DNA from: Pseudomonas knackmussii B13
Lineage (GTDB): Bacteria > Pseudomonadota > Gammaproteobacteria > Pseudomonadales > Pseudomonadaceae
NCBI RefSeq assembly: GCF_000689415.1
Contig: NZ_HG322950.1
Span: forward strand, 1,550,001-1,614,000
Direction: 5' to 3'
DNA: 64,000 nucleotides
Shown in pieces: positions 35,061 through 43,379 of the stretch. Both the position numbers and the translations under genes were made by a program. Every line of letters starts with the position of its first letter. The stretch's first letter is position 1. The notes below the pieces were generated by a model, which did no database searches, was not told where the DNA came from, and saw only the letters and a list, made by a program, of their open reading frames with translations.

Positions 35061-35558
35061 TTACTCGCGCACGACCTGGCCGGTGAACACCAGCGTGGTG
35101 CGGCAGCGCCGGCAGTAGTAGCGGCGGCCCTGGGCGACCAGGTTGTGGCGCTGGGCAGAGAAGGGGAAGTCGGGGTTCTCGTCGCAGCGGCAGCGGTAGA
35201 TGTAGCGCGTGGCGCGGCGCCGCTTGATCTCGTAGGTATGGCAACGATCCGGCGGCAGGCCGTAGACGCCGCGCATGATCAGCTGCCACTCCTCTCCATG
35301 CGGGCGGATACGCGGGCCGAACATCTGGTGGGCGATCAGGTGCGCGACCTCATGGGCCACGGTCTGCTTGAGGAAGTGTTCGCGGTTCTCGCGATAGAGC
35401 TGGGGGTTGAAGCGCAGCAGGTTCTCGTCCAGATGCGCCACCCCGGCTTTCTGCCCGCGCAGGCGGAAGCTCACTTCCGGGCGCGGGAAGCGCCGCTGGA
35501 AGAAACTTTCGGCCATTTGGTAGCAGGCTTCTACGCGGGCATTGAGCTGTTCGGGCAT
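35061..35558 (-). CDS. sprT: SprT-family zinc metalloprotease-like protein
   Basis: A protein of 165 residues. The zinc-metalloprotease motif HEVAH is at 69-73 with a third likely ligand His87 in RPHGEEW. A C-terminal zinc ribbon has Cys123 and Cys125 and the pair YYCRRC (Cys149, Cys152). SprT proteins are related to SPRTN, which removes DNA-protein crosslinks; the bacterial role is little known. The start is taken at 35558, where the conserved MPEQLNARVEACY begins. It converges on the CoA-transferase gene with a gap of 7 bases and no room for a terminator. Confidence 0.85.
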   Translation of the reverse strand: MPEQLNARVEACYQMAESFFQRRFPRPEVSFRLRGQKAGVAHLDENLLRFNPQLYRENREHFLKQTVAHEVAHLIAHQMFGPRIRPHGEEWQLIMRGVYGLPPDRCHTYEIKRRRATRYIYRCRCDENPDFPFSAQRHNLVAQGRRYYCRRCRTTLVFTGQVVRE

Positions 35559-35687
35559 ACAGTGTTTTCTCCGGCGGGGGCTGATTATGCCGGAGTCGGC
35601 GACTTTGCGCCGGCCGCTCGTCCGCCGTGCAGCTTCAGGCAAGTGCTGTGGGCTTTCAGGCAAGCCGAGGGGCTGTGCCGGGTTGCT

Positions 35688-35767
35688 GGGTCCCCGCGTT
35701 CGCGGGGATGACCGAGGTGAATGGGACGCGTCACTCAACTCGTCATTCCCGCGAACGCGGGCAACCA
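35688..35767. repeat. Inverted dispersed repeat (CCCCGCGTTCGCGGGGATGAC type)
   Basis: TCCCCGCGTTCGCGGGGATG and the inverted GTCATTCCCGCGAACGCGGG lie about 30 bases apart. This is a third repeat type distinct from the GTAGGAGC REPs. It lies in the 285-base gap between sprT and the Yip1 gene, which otherwise holds only a terminator. Confidence 0.8.
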
Positions 35768-35802
35768 GAGATGAGGCCCAGGCAAGACCGCGCGGAAACG
35801 AA

Positions 35803-35825
35803 AACCGGGCCGCAAGGGCCCGGTT
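35803..35825 (-). terminator. Terminator after the Yip1 gene
   Basis: AACCGGGCC and GGCCCGGTT stem around GCAAG. On the minus strand it is followed by TTCGTTTCC, an interrupted T tract. Confidence 0.65.
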
Positions 35826-35843
35826 CATCGACACGTTAAAGGG

Positions 35844-36440
35844 TCAGGTGTATTCCGGCCCGACGCCGCTGCCCCAGAGGATCACCGAGAGCGCGATCAT
35901 CGCCACCAGAACCACCAGGCCTACTGCCAGCACCGAGCTGGAGAACAGGAAGCCTTCATCCTTGGGAATGTTCATGAAAGTGGGTATGCCCACATACAAG
36001 AGGTAAACGGTGTAGCAGATGGCCGCGGTGCCAATGACCATGCCCAGCCAGAGGTGCGGGTAGAGCGCCGCCACGCCGCCGATGAACAGCGGGGTCGCGG
36101 TGTAGGCTGCGAACACGATGCACTGGGTCAGGCTGGGGGTGGCGTCGTAGGTGCGCGCCATCCAGTGGATGAAGGCGCCCATGACGGCAACACCGGCCAG
36201 CATCGCCAGGTAGGTCAGTATCGTAAGTTGTATCGCGCTTGCGGCTGTCAACTTGACCGGTCCGCCTCCGCCCAGCACCCAGCCCACCTGAGTGGTGCCT
36301 ATGTAGGCGCAGATGACGGGAATGGCAGCAAGGATCAGGACATGGGTCAGGTACATATGGCTGATGCTTTCCTCTTCGCCACGGATTTCCTGCCATTCCT
36401 GATCGGGATGGGTGAAGAGCCCCCACACGTGATGGATCAT
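35844..36440 (-). CDS. Yip1-family inner-membrane protein
   Basis: A protein of 198 residues starting MIHHVWGLFTHPDQEWQEIR, the N-terminal signature of bacterial Yip1-domain proteins, followed by five predicted helices (about 33-52, 65-92, 105-130, 134-152, 166-190). The function in bacteria is unknown. GGAGG at 36447-36451 (reverse strand) fixes the start; upstream codons are not supported. Confidence 0.82.
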   Translation of the reverse strand: MIHHVWGLFTHPDQEWQEIRGEEESISHMYLTHVLILAAIPVICAYIGTTQVGWVLGGGGPVKLTAASAIQLTILTYLAMLAGVAVMGAFIHWMARTYDATPSLTQCIVFAAYTATPLFIGGVAALYPHLWLGMVIGTAAICYTVYLLYVGIPTFMNIPKDEGFLFSSSVLAVGLVVLVAMIALSVILWGSGVGPEYT

Positions 36441-36601
36441 CTCGACGACCTCCTCGTTATTATGCAGGCCGCCTCCCAGCGCCGCGCCGGGTACGCATGG
36501 CCAGCGTTGCCCGGTGCACGTCAGACTCGTGCGACCTTGTGTCGCAGTATAGGAAGAGGCTGGAGCCCGCGTCGTCCGTGGGTTTAGAGCAAATCGGAGT
36601 T

Positions 36602-37198
36602 TCACGGGCGGCTGTAATAGCGCTGCAGTATTTCCATCGCCTTGTTGATCGACTGCAGGCGCGCCGTGCTACCGCCGCGGTCGGGATGGTGCTGGCTGAC
36701 CAGTTGGCGGTAGCGAAGCTTGATCAGCGCATAGTCCACCGGGCCGTCCTCCAGCTCGAACAGCGCCAGGGCGGCGGCCTTCTCGCCGTCGCCCTGCATG
36801 CGCGTCCAGAAGCTTTCCAGCAGCTTCTCCACGTCACGCTCGGTGGTGTCGCGCAGATTGCTCTCGTCGAGGTAGTAGGCGCGCAGAGGATCGGCCTCGA
36901 CCAACCCGGGCGCACCGGCCTGCCAGGGCAGCAGGCGAATCTGCAGCGGGCCGATCTGGAGGAACTCGCTCGCCTCCTCGCAGAGCCGATCACGCAATCG
37001 GTAGAGCGCGTTGAACACCAGGAAATGGGTGCGAAACAGCACCAGCTTGTCGATCAGCGGCAGGTTTGGGATATGCGTGGAGTGCCGCGACTTCAGCTGC
37101 TGGATCAGCTGGTACTCGGAAGCGCCATCGGGCGCCTCGCGCAGCAGCTGGAGCAACTGATCGGCAAGGTCGAGGCTGGAGTCGAGGTCGGTGTTCAT
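36602..37198 (-). CDS. DnaJ-related protein with C-terminal J-like domain
   Basis: A protein of 198 residues from ATG at 37198. The N-terminal 130 residues (SLDLADQLLQLLREAP, HFLVFNALYRLRDRLCEEAS) fit the DNAJ-related N-terminal family, and the C-terminal part KLRYRQLVSQHHPDRGGSTA carries the HPD motif of J-domains, which stimulates DnaK. A second ATG at 37216 would add six residues; neither has a clear binding site. Divergent from ttcA. Confidence 0.8.
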   Translation of the reverse strand: MNTDLDSSLDLADQLLQLLREAPDGASEYQLIQQLKSRHSTHIPNLPLIDKLVLFRTHFLVFNALYRLRDRLCEEASEFLQIGPLQIRLLPWQAGAPGLVEADPLRAYYLDESNLRDTTERDVEKLLESFWTRMQGDGEKAAALALFELEDGPVDYALIKLRYRQLVSQHHPDRGGSTARLQSINKAMEILQRYYSRP

Positions 37199-37299
37199 AA
37201 GAGTGGAGCCTAGCATTCGGGCTCACAGGGGGCTGGGGCGCGCTTCGCTTTGTGCGTAAAATAGCCAGCTTTTCGTCTCCACCCGGATCTCCCCGCACC

Positions 37300-38127
37300 A
37301 TGCCCAGCACCCTTTCGGTCAACCAGAACAAACTGCAGAAGCGCCTGCGCCGCCAGGTCGGCGAAGCCATCGCCGATTTCAACATGATCGAGGACGGCGA
37401 CAAGGTCATGGTCTGCCTGTCCGGCGGCAAGGACAGCTACACGATGCTCGACATCCTGCTGTACCTGCAGAAGGTCGCGCCGATCCAGTTCGAAATCGTC
37501 GCCGTGAACATGGACCAGAAGCAGCCCGGCTTCCCCGAGCACGTGCTGCCGGCCTACCTGGAGTCCATCGGCGTGCAGTACCACATCATCGAGAAGGACA
37601 CCTACTCGGTGGTCAAGGAGAAGATCCCGGAGGGCAAGACCACCTGCTCGCTGTGCTCGCGCCTGCGCCGCGGCACTCTTTATACCTACGCCGATGAAAT
37701 CGGCGCGACCAAGATGGCGCTCGGTCACCACCGCGACGACATCCTGGAAACCTTCTTCCTCAACATGTTCTACGGCGGCACCCTCAAGGCCATGCCGCCC
37801 AAGCTGCTGTCGGACGACGGCCGCAACGTGGTGATTCGCCCGTTGGCCTACTGCAACGAGAAGGACATCGAGGCCTATTCGGTGCTCAAGGAGTTCCCGA
37901 TCATCCCGTGCAACCTGTGCGGCTCGCAGGAGAACCTGCAGCGCCAGGTGGTCAAGGAGATGCTCCTGGAGTGGGAGCGCAAGTCGCCCGGCCGCACCGA
38001 GATCATGTTCCGCGCGCTGCAGAACGTGGTGCCGTCGCAGCTGGCCGACCGCAACCTGTTCGACTTCAGGAGCCTGAAGATCGACGACAGCGCCACGCCT
38101 CGTTTCCTCGACGTGATGAGCCTCTAA
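37300..38127 (+). CDS. ttcA: tRNA 2-thiocytidine biosynthesis protein TtcA
   Basis: A PP-loop ATPase of 275 residues that thiolates cytidine 32 of certain tRNAs. The PP-loop SGGKDS is at 41-46. Two CXXC pairs, Cys116/Cys119 in TTCSLCS and Cys204/Cys207 in PCNLCG, hold the iron-sulfur cluster. Length is as expected. In-frame codons upstream of 37300 are not supported. The next gene follows after 13 bases, so they are probably co-transcribed. Confidence 0.92.
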   Translation: MPSTLSVNQNKLQKRLRRQVGEAIADFNMIEDGDKVMVCLSGGKDSYTMLDILLYLQKVAPIQFEIVAVNMDQKQPGFPEHVLPAYLESIGVQYHIIEKDTYSVVKEKIPEGKTTCSLCSRLRRGTLYTYADEIGATKMALGHHRDDILETFFLNMFYGGTLKAMPPKLLSDDGRNVVIRPLAYCNEKDIEAYSVLKEFPIIPCNLCGSQENLQRQVVKEMLLEWERKSPGRTEIMFRALQNVVPSQLADRNLFDFRSLKIDDSATPRFLDVMSL

Positions 38128-38140
38128 TCAAGGAAGGGCG

Positions 38141-38812
38141 ATGCGCGACTACCAGTGGTTGTACGAGTACTGCCTGAACCGCTTCGGCTCGGCGGAGGCG
38201 CTGGAAGCTCGCCTGCCGCAACCGAAGAGCCCAGCGGAGCTGGCCTCGGTCGGCGATGATCGTTATCTGTCGCTGCTCAGCCTGCGCATCTTCCGCGCGG
38301 GCCTCAAGCACAGCCTGGTGGACGCCAAGTGGCCGGCCTTCGAGGAAGTCTTCTTCGGCTTTGATCCGGAGAAGGTCGTGCTGATGGGCGGCGAGCGTCT
38401 GGAGAGCCTGATGCAGGACGCCCGCCTGATCCGCCACCTGGGCAAGCTCAAGAGCGTGCCGCGCAACGCCCAGATGATCCTCGACATCGCCCGCGACTAC
38501 GGCAGCTTCGGCAAGCTGCTCGCGCAGTGGCCGGTGACCGATATCGTCGGCCTGTGGAAGCTGCTGGCCAAGCGCGGCAACCAGCTTGGCGGGCTGTCGG
38601 CGCCGCGTTTCCTGCGGATGGCCGGCAAGGACACCTTTATTCCCACCGACGACATGGTCGCCGCGCTCAAGGCACAGGAAATCATCGACAAGGCACCGAC
38701 CAGTCAGAAGGACCTTGCGGCGGTTCAGGCCGCCTTCAATGTCTGGCATGAGCAGAGCGGTCGACCGCTTTGCCAGCTGTCGGTGATGCTGGCGCATACC
38801 GTCAATCACTGA
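38141..38812 (+). CDS. Divergent DNA-3-methyladenine glycosylase I (Tag)-like protein
   Basis: A protein of 223 residues related to Tag by IRHLGKLKSVPRNAQMILDI and the FDPEKVVLM region. The segment of Tag that carries the catalytic Glu (CLEGQQAGLSW in E. coli, from memory) reads SLRIFRAGLKH here, with Arg in place of Glu, and the N-terminal zinc Cys is not seen. It may bind damaged DNA without standard catalysis or act on another base. GGAAGGG at 38132-38138 supports the start. Co-transcribed with ttcA and followed by a sirtuin gene. Confidence 0.75.
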   Translation: MRDYQWLYEYCLNRFGSAEALEARLPQPKSPAELASVGDDRYLSLLSLRIFRAGLKHSLVDAKWPAFEEVFFGFDPEKVVLMGGERLESLMQDARLIRHLGKLKSVPRNAQMILDIARDYGSFGKLLAQWPVTDIVGLWKLLAKRGNQLGGLSAPRFLRMAGKDTFIPTDDMVAALKAQEIIDKAPTSQKDLAAVQAAFNVWHEQSGRPLCQLSVMLAHTVNH

Positions 38813-38842
38813 GGCGCGCCGAGCGCGCGGGGGAGGGGAGCC

Positions 38843-39607
38843 ATGGAAGACGCCATCGCACGTACCGCCGAAGTACTGCAGCGTGCAGAGCGCATCCTGG
38901 TGATCACCGGGGCCGGGCTCTCCGCCGATTCCGGGATGCCGACCTATCGAGGCCTGGGCGGGCTCTACAACGGTGTGACCGAAGAGGGCGTGCCCATCGA
39001 GGTTGCGATCTCCGGGCCGATGCTGCGGCGCGATCCGGCGTTGTGCTGGAAGTATCTCGCCGAACTCGGCAAGGCATGCCTCAATGCTGCCCCCAATGCC
39101 GGGCATGAGGCGATCGCCGAGTTGCAGCGGCGCAAGCCGCAATGCTGGGTGCTGACGCAGAACATCGACGGCTTCCATCGCCGCGCCGGTTCGCCGGCCG
39201 AGCGGTTGATCGAGATCCACGGGGAATTGCAGCCGCTGTACTGCCAATCTTGCGGGGCAGAGAGCGATGAGTTGCGGGAGCATCTTGCGCGTCCGCTACC
39301 GCCGCGCTGTGCGGCTTGCGGCGGGGTGCTGCGTCCGCCGGTGGTGCTCTTCGAGGAAATGTTGCCGGAGGAGGCTATCGATGCGCTCTATGCGCAATTG
39401 CGCCAGGGCTTCGACCTGGTCCTGCTGGTGGGAACCACCGCGAGCTTCCCGTACATTGTCGAGCCTGTGCTGCGGACCAGAGCAGCCGGGGGCTTCACCG
39501 TCGAGGTGAATCCGGCGTCGACCGACCTCAGTTCGGTGGTCGATGTAAAAATTGAAGGACGAGCCTTAGACATTTTGCCGCGTCTGATAAGTCACATTTC
39601 TCGATAA
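38843..39607 (+). CDS. NAD-dependent protein deacylase (sirtuin)
   Basis: A Sir2 enzyme of 254 residues. GAGLSADSG (23-31) and TQNIDGFH (105-112) bind NAD, His126 is the catalytic base in EIHGEL, and the zinc cysteines are Cys134/Cys137 and Cys156/Cys159. It lacks the Tyr-Arg pair spacing of CobB-type desuccinylases as far as can be judged, so deacetylase or another deacylase is left open. GGGAGGGGAG precedes the ATG. It follows the Tag-like gene by 30 bases. Confidence 0.86.
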   Translation: MEDAIARTAEVLQRAERILVITGAGLSADSGMPTYRGLGGLYNGVTEEGVPIEVAISGPMLRRDPALCWKYLAELGKACLNAAPNAGHEAIAELQRRKPQCWVLTQNIDGFHRRAGSPAERLIEIHGELQPLYCQSCGAESDELREHLARPLPPRCAACGGVLRPPVVLFEEMLPEEAIDALYAQLRQGFDLVLLVGTTASFPYIVEPVLRTRAAGGFTVEVNPASTDLSSVVDVKIEGRALDILPRLISHISR

Positions 39608-39678
39608 AAAACTTGCATGGATCCGATCGAGCGGGCAAATTAGCGCGCTAATGGAACTAATGAGACACGGTCGTGCCC

Positions 39679-40305
39679 ATGCTTAAACGCTTCGCACCCC
39701 TCGTGCCCATGAGTTTCGTCTTGCTGCTGGCCGCTTGCGCCAGCCATTCGCCAGAATCCCAGCATGGTCAACAGGTCGCCGTAGAGCAGGCCAACCGCAG
39801 TAGCTGGATTCAGATTGACCACCACAAGGCAACACTGGCGGGTGTGGAAGACGAGGGGGCAGGAAATAACAGTGGAAACTCGTCGGGGCGAGTTTCGAGC
39901 ATTCTTGATCGCGCATTCGCCCTGATCGGTACTCCGTACCGTTTCGGCGGCCGATCGGAAGCAACCGGATTCGATTGCAGCGGCTTCGTCGGTTACCTGT
40001 ACCGCGAAGAGGCTGGAATCAACCTTCCGCGTTCCACGCGTGAAATGATCAACATGGACGTCCCGCTGGTCTCCAAAGAAGACCTGCAACCGGGCGACCT
40101 GATCTTCTTCAACAACCGCGGTCGCGGTCGCGTGAGTCACGCCGGTATCTATATTGGTGATGGCCAGTTCATCCATTCCGCCAGCCGTCGTGGTGGTGGT
40201 GTCCGCGTGGATAACCTGGACGACAGCTATTGGCGCCTGAGCTTCCTCGAAGCCAAGCGCGTGCTTGAGCCTGGATTCCAGGCACGGCTGGCAGTGACTC
40301 GCTAA
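39679..40305 (+). CDS. NlpC/P60 family lipoprotein hydrolase (first)
   Basis: A lipoprotein of 208 residues with lipobox LLAAC (Cys20). After a linker of about 50 residues, the NlpC/P60 domain has Cys100 in GFDCSGFVGYLYRE, His154 in VSHAGIYIGDG and a third polar His166 in FIHSA. It should cut the D-Glu/DAP bond or a crosslink of peptidoglycan, as E. coli MepS. GTG two codons upstream is possible; ATG is preferred because it gives a normal signal peptide. A second, shorter copy follows. Confidence 0.85.
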   Translation: MLKRFAPLVPMSFVLLLAACASHSPESQHGQQVAVEQANRSSWIQIDHHKATLAGVEDEGAGNNSGNSSGRVSSILDRAFALIGTPYRFGGRSEATGFDCSGFVGYLYREEAGINLPRSTREMINMDVPLVSKEDLQPGDLIFFNNRGRGRVSHAGIYIGDGQFIHSASRRGGGVRVDNLDDSYWRLSFLEAKRVLEPGFQARLAVTR

Positions 40306-40388
40306 ACTTAAAGTTTTACTTTAAGTATTGCGCTCAAGTCATTGTTGATACAAAGTGATGGCATTCCTGTATCAGGGGTGCCATTGCT

Positions 40389-40922
40389 ATGTCCACCGTT
40401 CTCCGCATCGCAGCCCTCGCGCTCATTTCCTTGCTGTCCGCCTGCGCCAGTCACAAGGCGCCTGCCCCTCCACCGGTTGTCTACGCCCCCTCAGGCAACC
40501 CCGGAGTCAATTCGCAGGCCGCTGATGACGTTCTGATTCGTGCTATCGGTCTGGTGGGAACGCCCTATCGCTGGGGCGGTAATACCCCCGATGGCGGTTT
40601 CGATTGCAGTGGCCTGATCGGCTACGTCTACCGCGACGCAACTGGCTTGCAACTGCCGCGCTCGACACGCGAAATGATCGTCATGCGAGCCCCCGTCGTC
40701 GGTCGCGAGGCCCTGCAGAGCGGCGATCTGGTGTTCTTCGCCACCAGCGGTGGACGCAACGTCAGTCATGCGGGTATCTATGTCGGTGAAGGGCGCTTCG
40801 TGCATGCGCCCCGTACGGGCGGGACGGTTCGCCTGGACAGCATCGACAGCCCCTATTGGCAGAAAGCCTTCCTGGAGGCCAAGCGCGTCCTCGCGGTGCA
40901 GAGTCTCGCCCTCCACCCCTGA
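40389..40922 (+). CDS. NlpC/P60 family lipoprotein hydrolase (second)
   Basis: A lipoprotein of 177 residues with lipobox LLSAC (Cys19) and a short Pro-rich linker. The domain has Cys73 in GFDCSGLIGYVYRD, His127 in VSHAGIYVGEG and His139. It is a tandem paralogue of the preceding gene; the pair is kept in P. aeruginosa (PA1199/PA1198, from memory). The gap of 83 bases includes an AT-rich hairpin ACTTAAAGT-TTT-ACTTTAAGT (40306-40326) that may attenuate read-through. Confidence 0.85.
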   Translation: MSTVLRIAALALISLLSACASHKAPAPPPVVYAPSGNPGVNSQAADDVLIRAIGLVGTPYRWGGNTPDGGFDCSGLIGYVYRDATGLQLPRSTREMIVMRAPVVGREALQSGDLVFFATSGGRNVSHAGIYVGEGRFVHAPRTGGTVRLDSIDSPYWQKAFLEAKRVLAVQSLALHP

Positions 40923-40940
40923 CACACCACGGGAGGGCCC

Positions 40941-41603
40941 ATGACTACTCGCACGCTCAATCTGGATGACGCGCTTTACCAGTACCTGCTCGACGTTTCC
41001 CTGCGCGATACCCCGCTTAAGTCGAGGCTGCGCGCGGAAACTGCAGCGCTGCCCATGGCACGCTGGCAGATAGCGCCGGAACAGGGGCAGTTCCTGGCCT
41101 TGCTGGTCAAACTCATCGGCGCTCGGCGCATCCTAGAAGTCGGCACCTTCACTGGCTACAGCGCACTGTGCATGGCTGAGGCGCTCCCGGAAGACGGCCA
41201 CATCCTCTGCTGCGACCTGCCCGGTGACTACAACGCGACGGCAAGATCGTACTGGCAGGAGGCCGGTGTCGCCGATCGCATCGAATTGCGCCTCGGCCCT
41301 GCACTGGACACTTTGGCGGCCTTGGAAAGGGAAGGGCACAAGGGCAGCTTCGACATTGCCTTCATCGATGCCGACAAAGCCAACTATCCGCTCTACCTGG
41401 AGTACGCGCTGACGCTGCTACGCCAGGGCGGTCTCGTGCTCTTCGACAACGTGTTGTGGAGCGGCCGGGTGCTCGAGCGAGATCCGGAAAGCGTCGATAC
41501 CCAGGCGATCCAGCAACTCAACCTGGCGCTGAAGCAAGACGCCCGCATCGACTATTCGCTGCTTCCGTTGGGCGACGGCATGAGCCTGTGTCGCAAGCGC
41601 TGA
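40941..41603 (+). CDS. SAM-dependent O-methyltransferase (CCoAOMT-like)
   Basis: A class I methyltransferase of 220 residues of the Methyltransf_3 family. The SAM motif is ILEVGTFTGYSALCMAEALP, and FIDADKANYPLYLEYAL with LFDNVLWSGRV carry the metal-binding Asp and Asn residues. Substrate unknown; relatives methylate catechols. GGGAGG at 40931-40936 is the binding site. It starts 18 bases after the lipoprotein gene. Confidence 0.85.
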   Translation: MTTRTLNLDDALYQYLLDVSLRDTPLKSRLRAETAALPMARWQIAPEQGQFLALLVKLIGARRILEVGTFTGYSALCMAEALPEDGHILCCDLPGDYNATARSYWQEAGVADRIELRLGPALDTLAALEREGHKGSFDIAFIDADKANYPLYLEYALTLLRQGGLVLFDNVLWSGRVLERDPESVDTQAIQQLNLALKQDARIDYSLLPLGDGMSLCRKR

Positions 41604-41660
41604 AAGTCAGTTCGAAGGCATTGCTGACGGTCAGTGGCTAGGCTAGATTCTGCCTACCTC

Positions 41661-41736
<76 letters not shown>

Positions 41737-41744
41737 ACATGAAT

Positions 41745-41769
41745 AAAGGCACGCATTGCGTGCCTTTTT
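41745..41769 (+). terminator. Terminator after tRNA-Ala
   Basis: AAAGGCACGC-ATT-GCGTGCC followed by five T. It may also end the pirin transcript from the other side. Confidence 0.85.
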
Positions 41770-41786
41770 CGTTCCCGGCGAAGCGG

Positions 41787-42482
41787 TCAGGCGACGTCCA
41801 CCAGGATGACTTCGCTGTCTTCCAGCGCCGTCACTGTCACCACTGCTTCGCCTTCGATGGCGGCGCCATCGCGGGCTTCCAGGGTTACGCCGTTGACCTC
41901 CAGCTTGCCGGTTGCTGGCACCAGGTAGGCGCGGCGGTTGCCGAGTTCGTACTCGGCGCTATCCCCGGCCTTCAGGGTGGCGGCTACCAGGCGGCCGTCA
42001 GCGCGGATGCGCAGGGCATCGGCGTCGCTTTCGTAACCGCTGGCGAGGGTGACGAAACGTCCGGCGCGGTCGCCTTTGGGGAACGGCTTGGCGCCCCAGG
42101 ACGGCTGGCCGCCACGCACGGTCGGCAGGATCCAGATCTGGAAGATCTTGGTCACGTCCTTCTCCAGGTTGTACTCGGAGTGGACGATGCCGCTACCCGC
42201 GCTCATTACCTGCACGTCGCCGGCTTCGGTGCGGCCCTTGTTGCCCAGGCTGTCCTGGTGGGTGATCGCGCCTTGCCGCACGTAGGTGATGATTTCCATC
42301 TCGCGGTGCGGGTGCGGCGGGAAGCCGGTGCCGGCGGCGATCTCGTCGTCGTTCCAGACGCGCAGCGGGCCCCAGTTCATGCGTTCGTCGTCGTAGTACT
42401 CGGCGAAGGAGAAGTGGTGCTTGGCGTTCAGCCAGCCGTGGTTGGCGCCGCCGAGTTGTTTGAAGGGTCTGCGTTCGATCAT
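41787..42482 (-). CDS. Pirin family protein (quercetinase-like)
   Basis: A bicupin of 231 residues. The metal ligands of pirins are present as His57 and His59 in FPPHPHREME, His101 and Glu103 in GIVHSEYN. YhhW/YhaK-type members have quercetin 2,3-dioxygenase activity in vitro. The physiological role is unknown. The upstream region has a duplicated operator-like element (42556-42605), pointing to regulated expression. Confidence 0.87.
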   Translation of the reverse strand: MIERRPFKQLGGANHGWLNAKHHFSFAEYYDDERMNWGPLRVWNDDEIAAGTGFPPHPHREMEIITYVRQGAITHQDSLGNKGRTEAGDVQVMSAGSGIVHSEYNLEKDVTKIFQIWILPTVRGGQPSWGAKPFPKGDRAGRFVTLASGYESDADALRIRADGRLVAATLKAGDSAEYELGNRRAYLVPATGKLEVNGVTLEARDGAAIEGEAVVTVTALEDSEVILVDVA

Positions 42483-42555
42483 GGAGTCAGTCCTCTAGGG
42501 GCGCTTGACCGCCCTGGTGGGCGGTTTGCGCGGTTCATGGAGGCTATATTGATCT

Positions 42556-42605
42556 CGATATGATCGATAAAAAAGCGCAAATATCCGGCGATATCTATCG
42601 ATAAA
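42556..42605. promoter_or_regulatory. Duplicated operator-like element upstream of the pirin gene
   Basis: CGATATGATCGATAAA (42556-42571) and CGATATCTATCGATAAA (42589-42605) are direct repeats 33 bases apart, about three helical turns, in an AT-rich island. Each contains an ATCGAT core. They suit a dimeric regulator such as a LysR type, which is inference. Confidence 0.45.
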
Positions 42606-42617
42606 GTTGACTATAGA

Positions 42618-43379
42618 CTAGCCGGATGCCTGCTCTGGATTGAGGAATTTGCTGAGGAATTGCCGGGTGCGTTCTTCCTTCGGATGGGCGAACAGCGCCT
42701 TTGCCTCGCCCTGTTCGACGATCACGCCCTTGTCGATGAAGATCGCCCGGTTGGCGACGTCGCGGGCGAAGCTCATCTCGTGGGTGACGATGACCATGGT
42801 GCGCCTTTCCTGGGCCAGGCCGCGGATGGTCGCGAGGACCTCGCCGACCAGTTCCGGGTCGAGCGCCGAGGTGGGCTCGTCGAAGAGGATCACGTCGGGC
42901 TGCATGGCCAGTGCGCGGGCAATGGCGACGCGTTGCTGCTGGCCGCCGGAAAGACGCTTGGGATAGGCGTCTTCCTTGCCGGCCAGGCCGACCTTGGCCA
43001 ACAGCTGGCGGGCGCGCTGCACGGCGCTTTCGCGCGATTCCTTCTTCACGATCACCGGGCCTTCGATGACGTTCTCCAGCGCGGTGCGGTGCGGGAACAG
43101 GTTGAAGTTCTGGAAGACGAACCCGACGTGCTGGCGCAGCTTGCGGATCAGCGCTTGCTGGCCGCTCAGCGGGCGCGTGGCGTCGATCTCGATGTCGCCG
43201 ACGCGGATGGTTCCACCGCTCGGCGTTTCCAGCAGGTTCAGGCAGCGCAGCAGGGTGGTCTTGCCGGAACCGCTGGGGCCGATGATCGCCACCACTTCGC
43301 CGGCCTCGACGGTCAGGTCGATGCCCTTGAGCACGTCCTGGCCGTGGAACTGCTTGGTCAGCTTGCGTACTTCGATCAT
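42618..43379 (-). CDS. tcyN: Amino-acid ABC transporter ATPase (cystine type, TcyN-like)
   Basis: ATPase of 253 residues. Walker A GPSGSGKTT is at 34-42, LSGGQQQRVAIARAL is the signature and ILFDEPTSALDPELVGEVLA the Walker B and D-loop of polar-amino-acid ATPases (GlnQ/HisP group). It is last in the order binding protein, permease, ATPase. Cystine as substrate is inferred from the neighbouring D-cysteine desulfhydrase. Overlaps the permease by 4 bases. Confidence 0.85.
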   Translation of the reverse strand: MIEVRKLTKQFHGQDVLKGIDLTVEAGEVVAIIGPSGSGKTTLLRCLNLLETPSGGTIRVGDIEIDATRPLSGQQALIRKLRQHVGFVFQNFNLFPHRTALENVIEGPVIVKKESRESAVQRARQLLAKVGLAGKEDAYPKRLSGGQQQRVAIARALAMQPDVILFDEPTSALDPELVGEVLATIRGLAQERRTMVIVTHEMSFARDVANRAIFIDKGVIVEQGEAKALFAHPKEERTRQFLSKFLNPEQASG

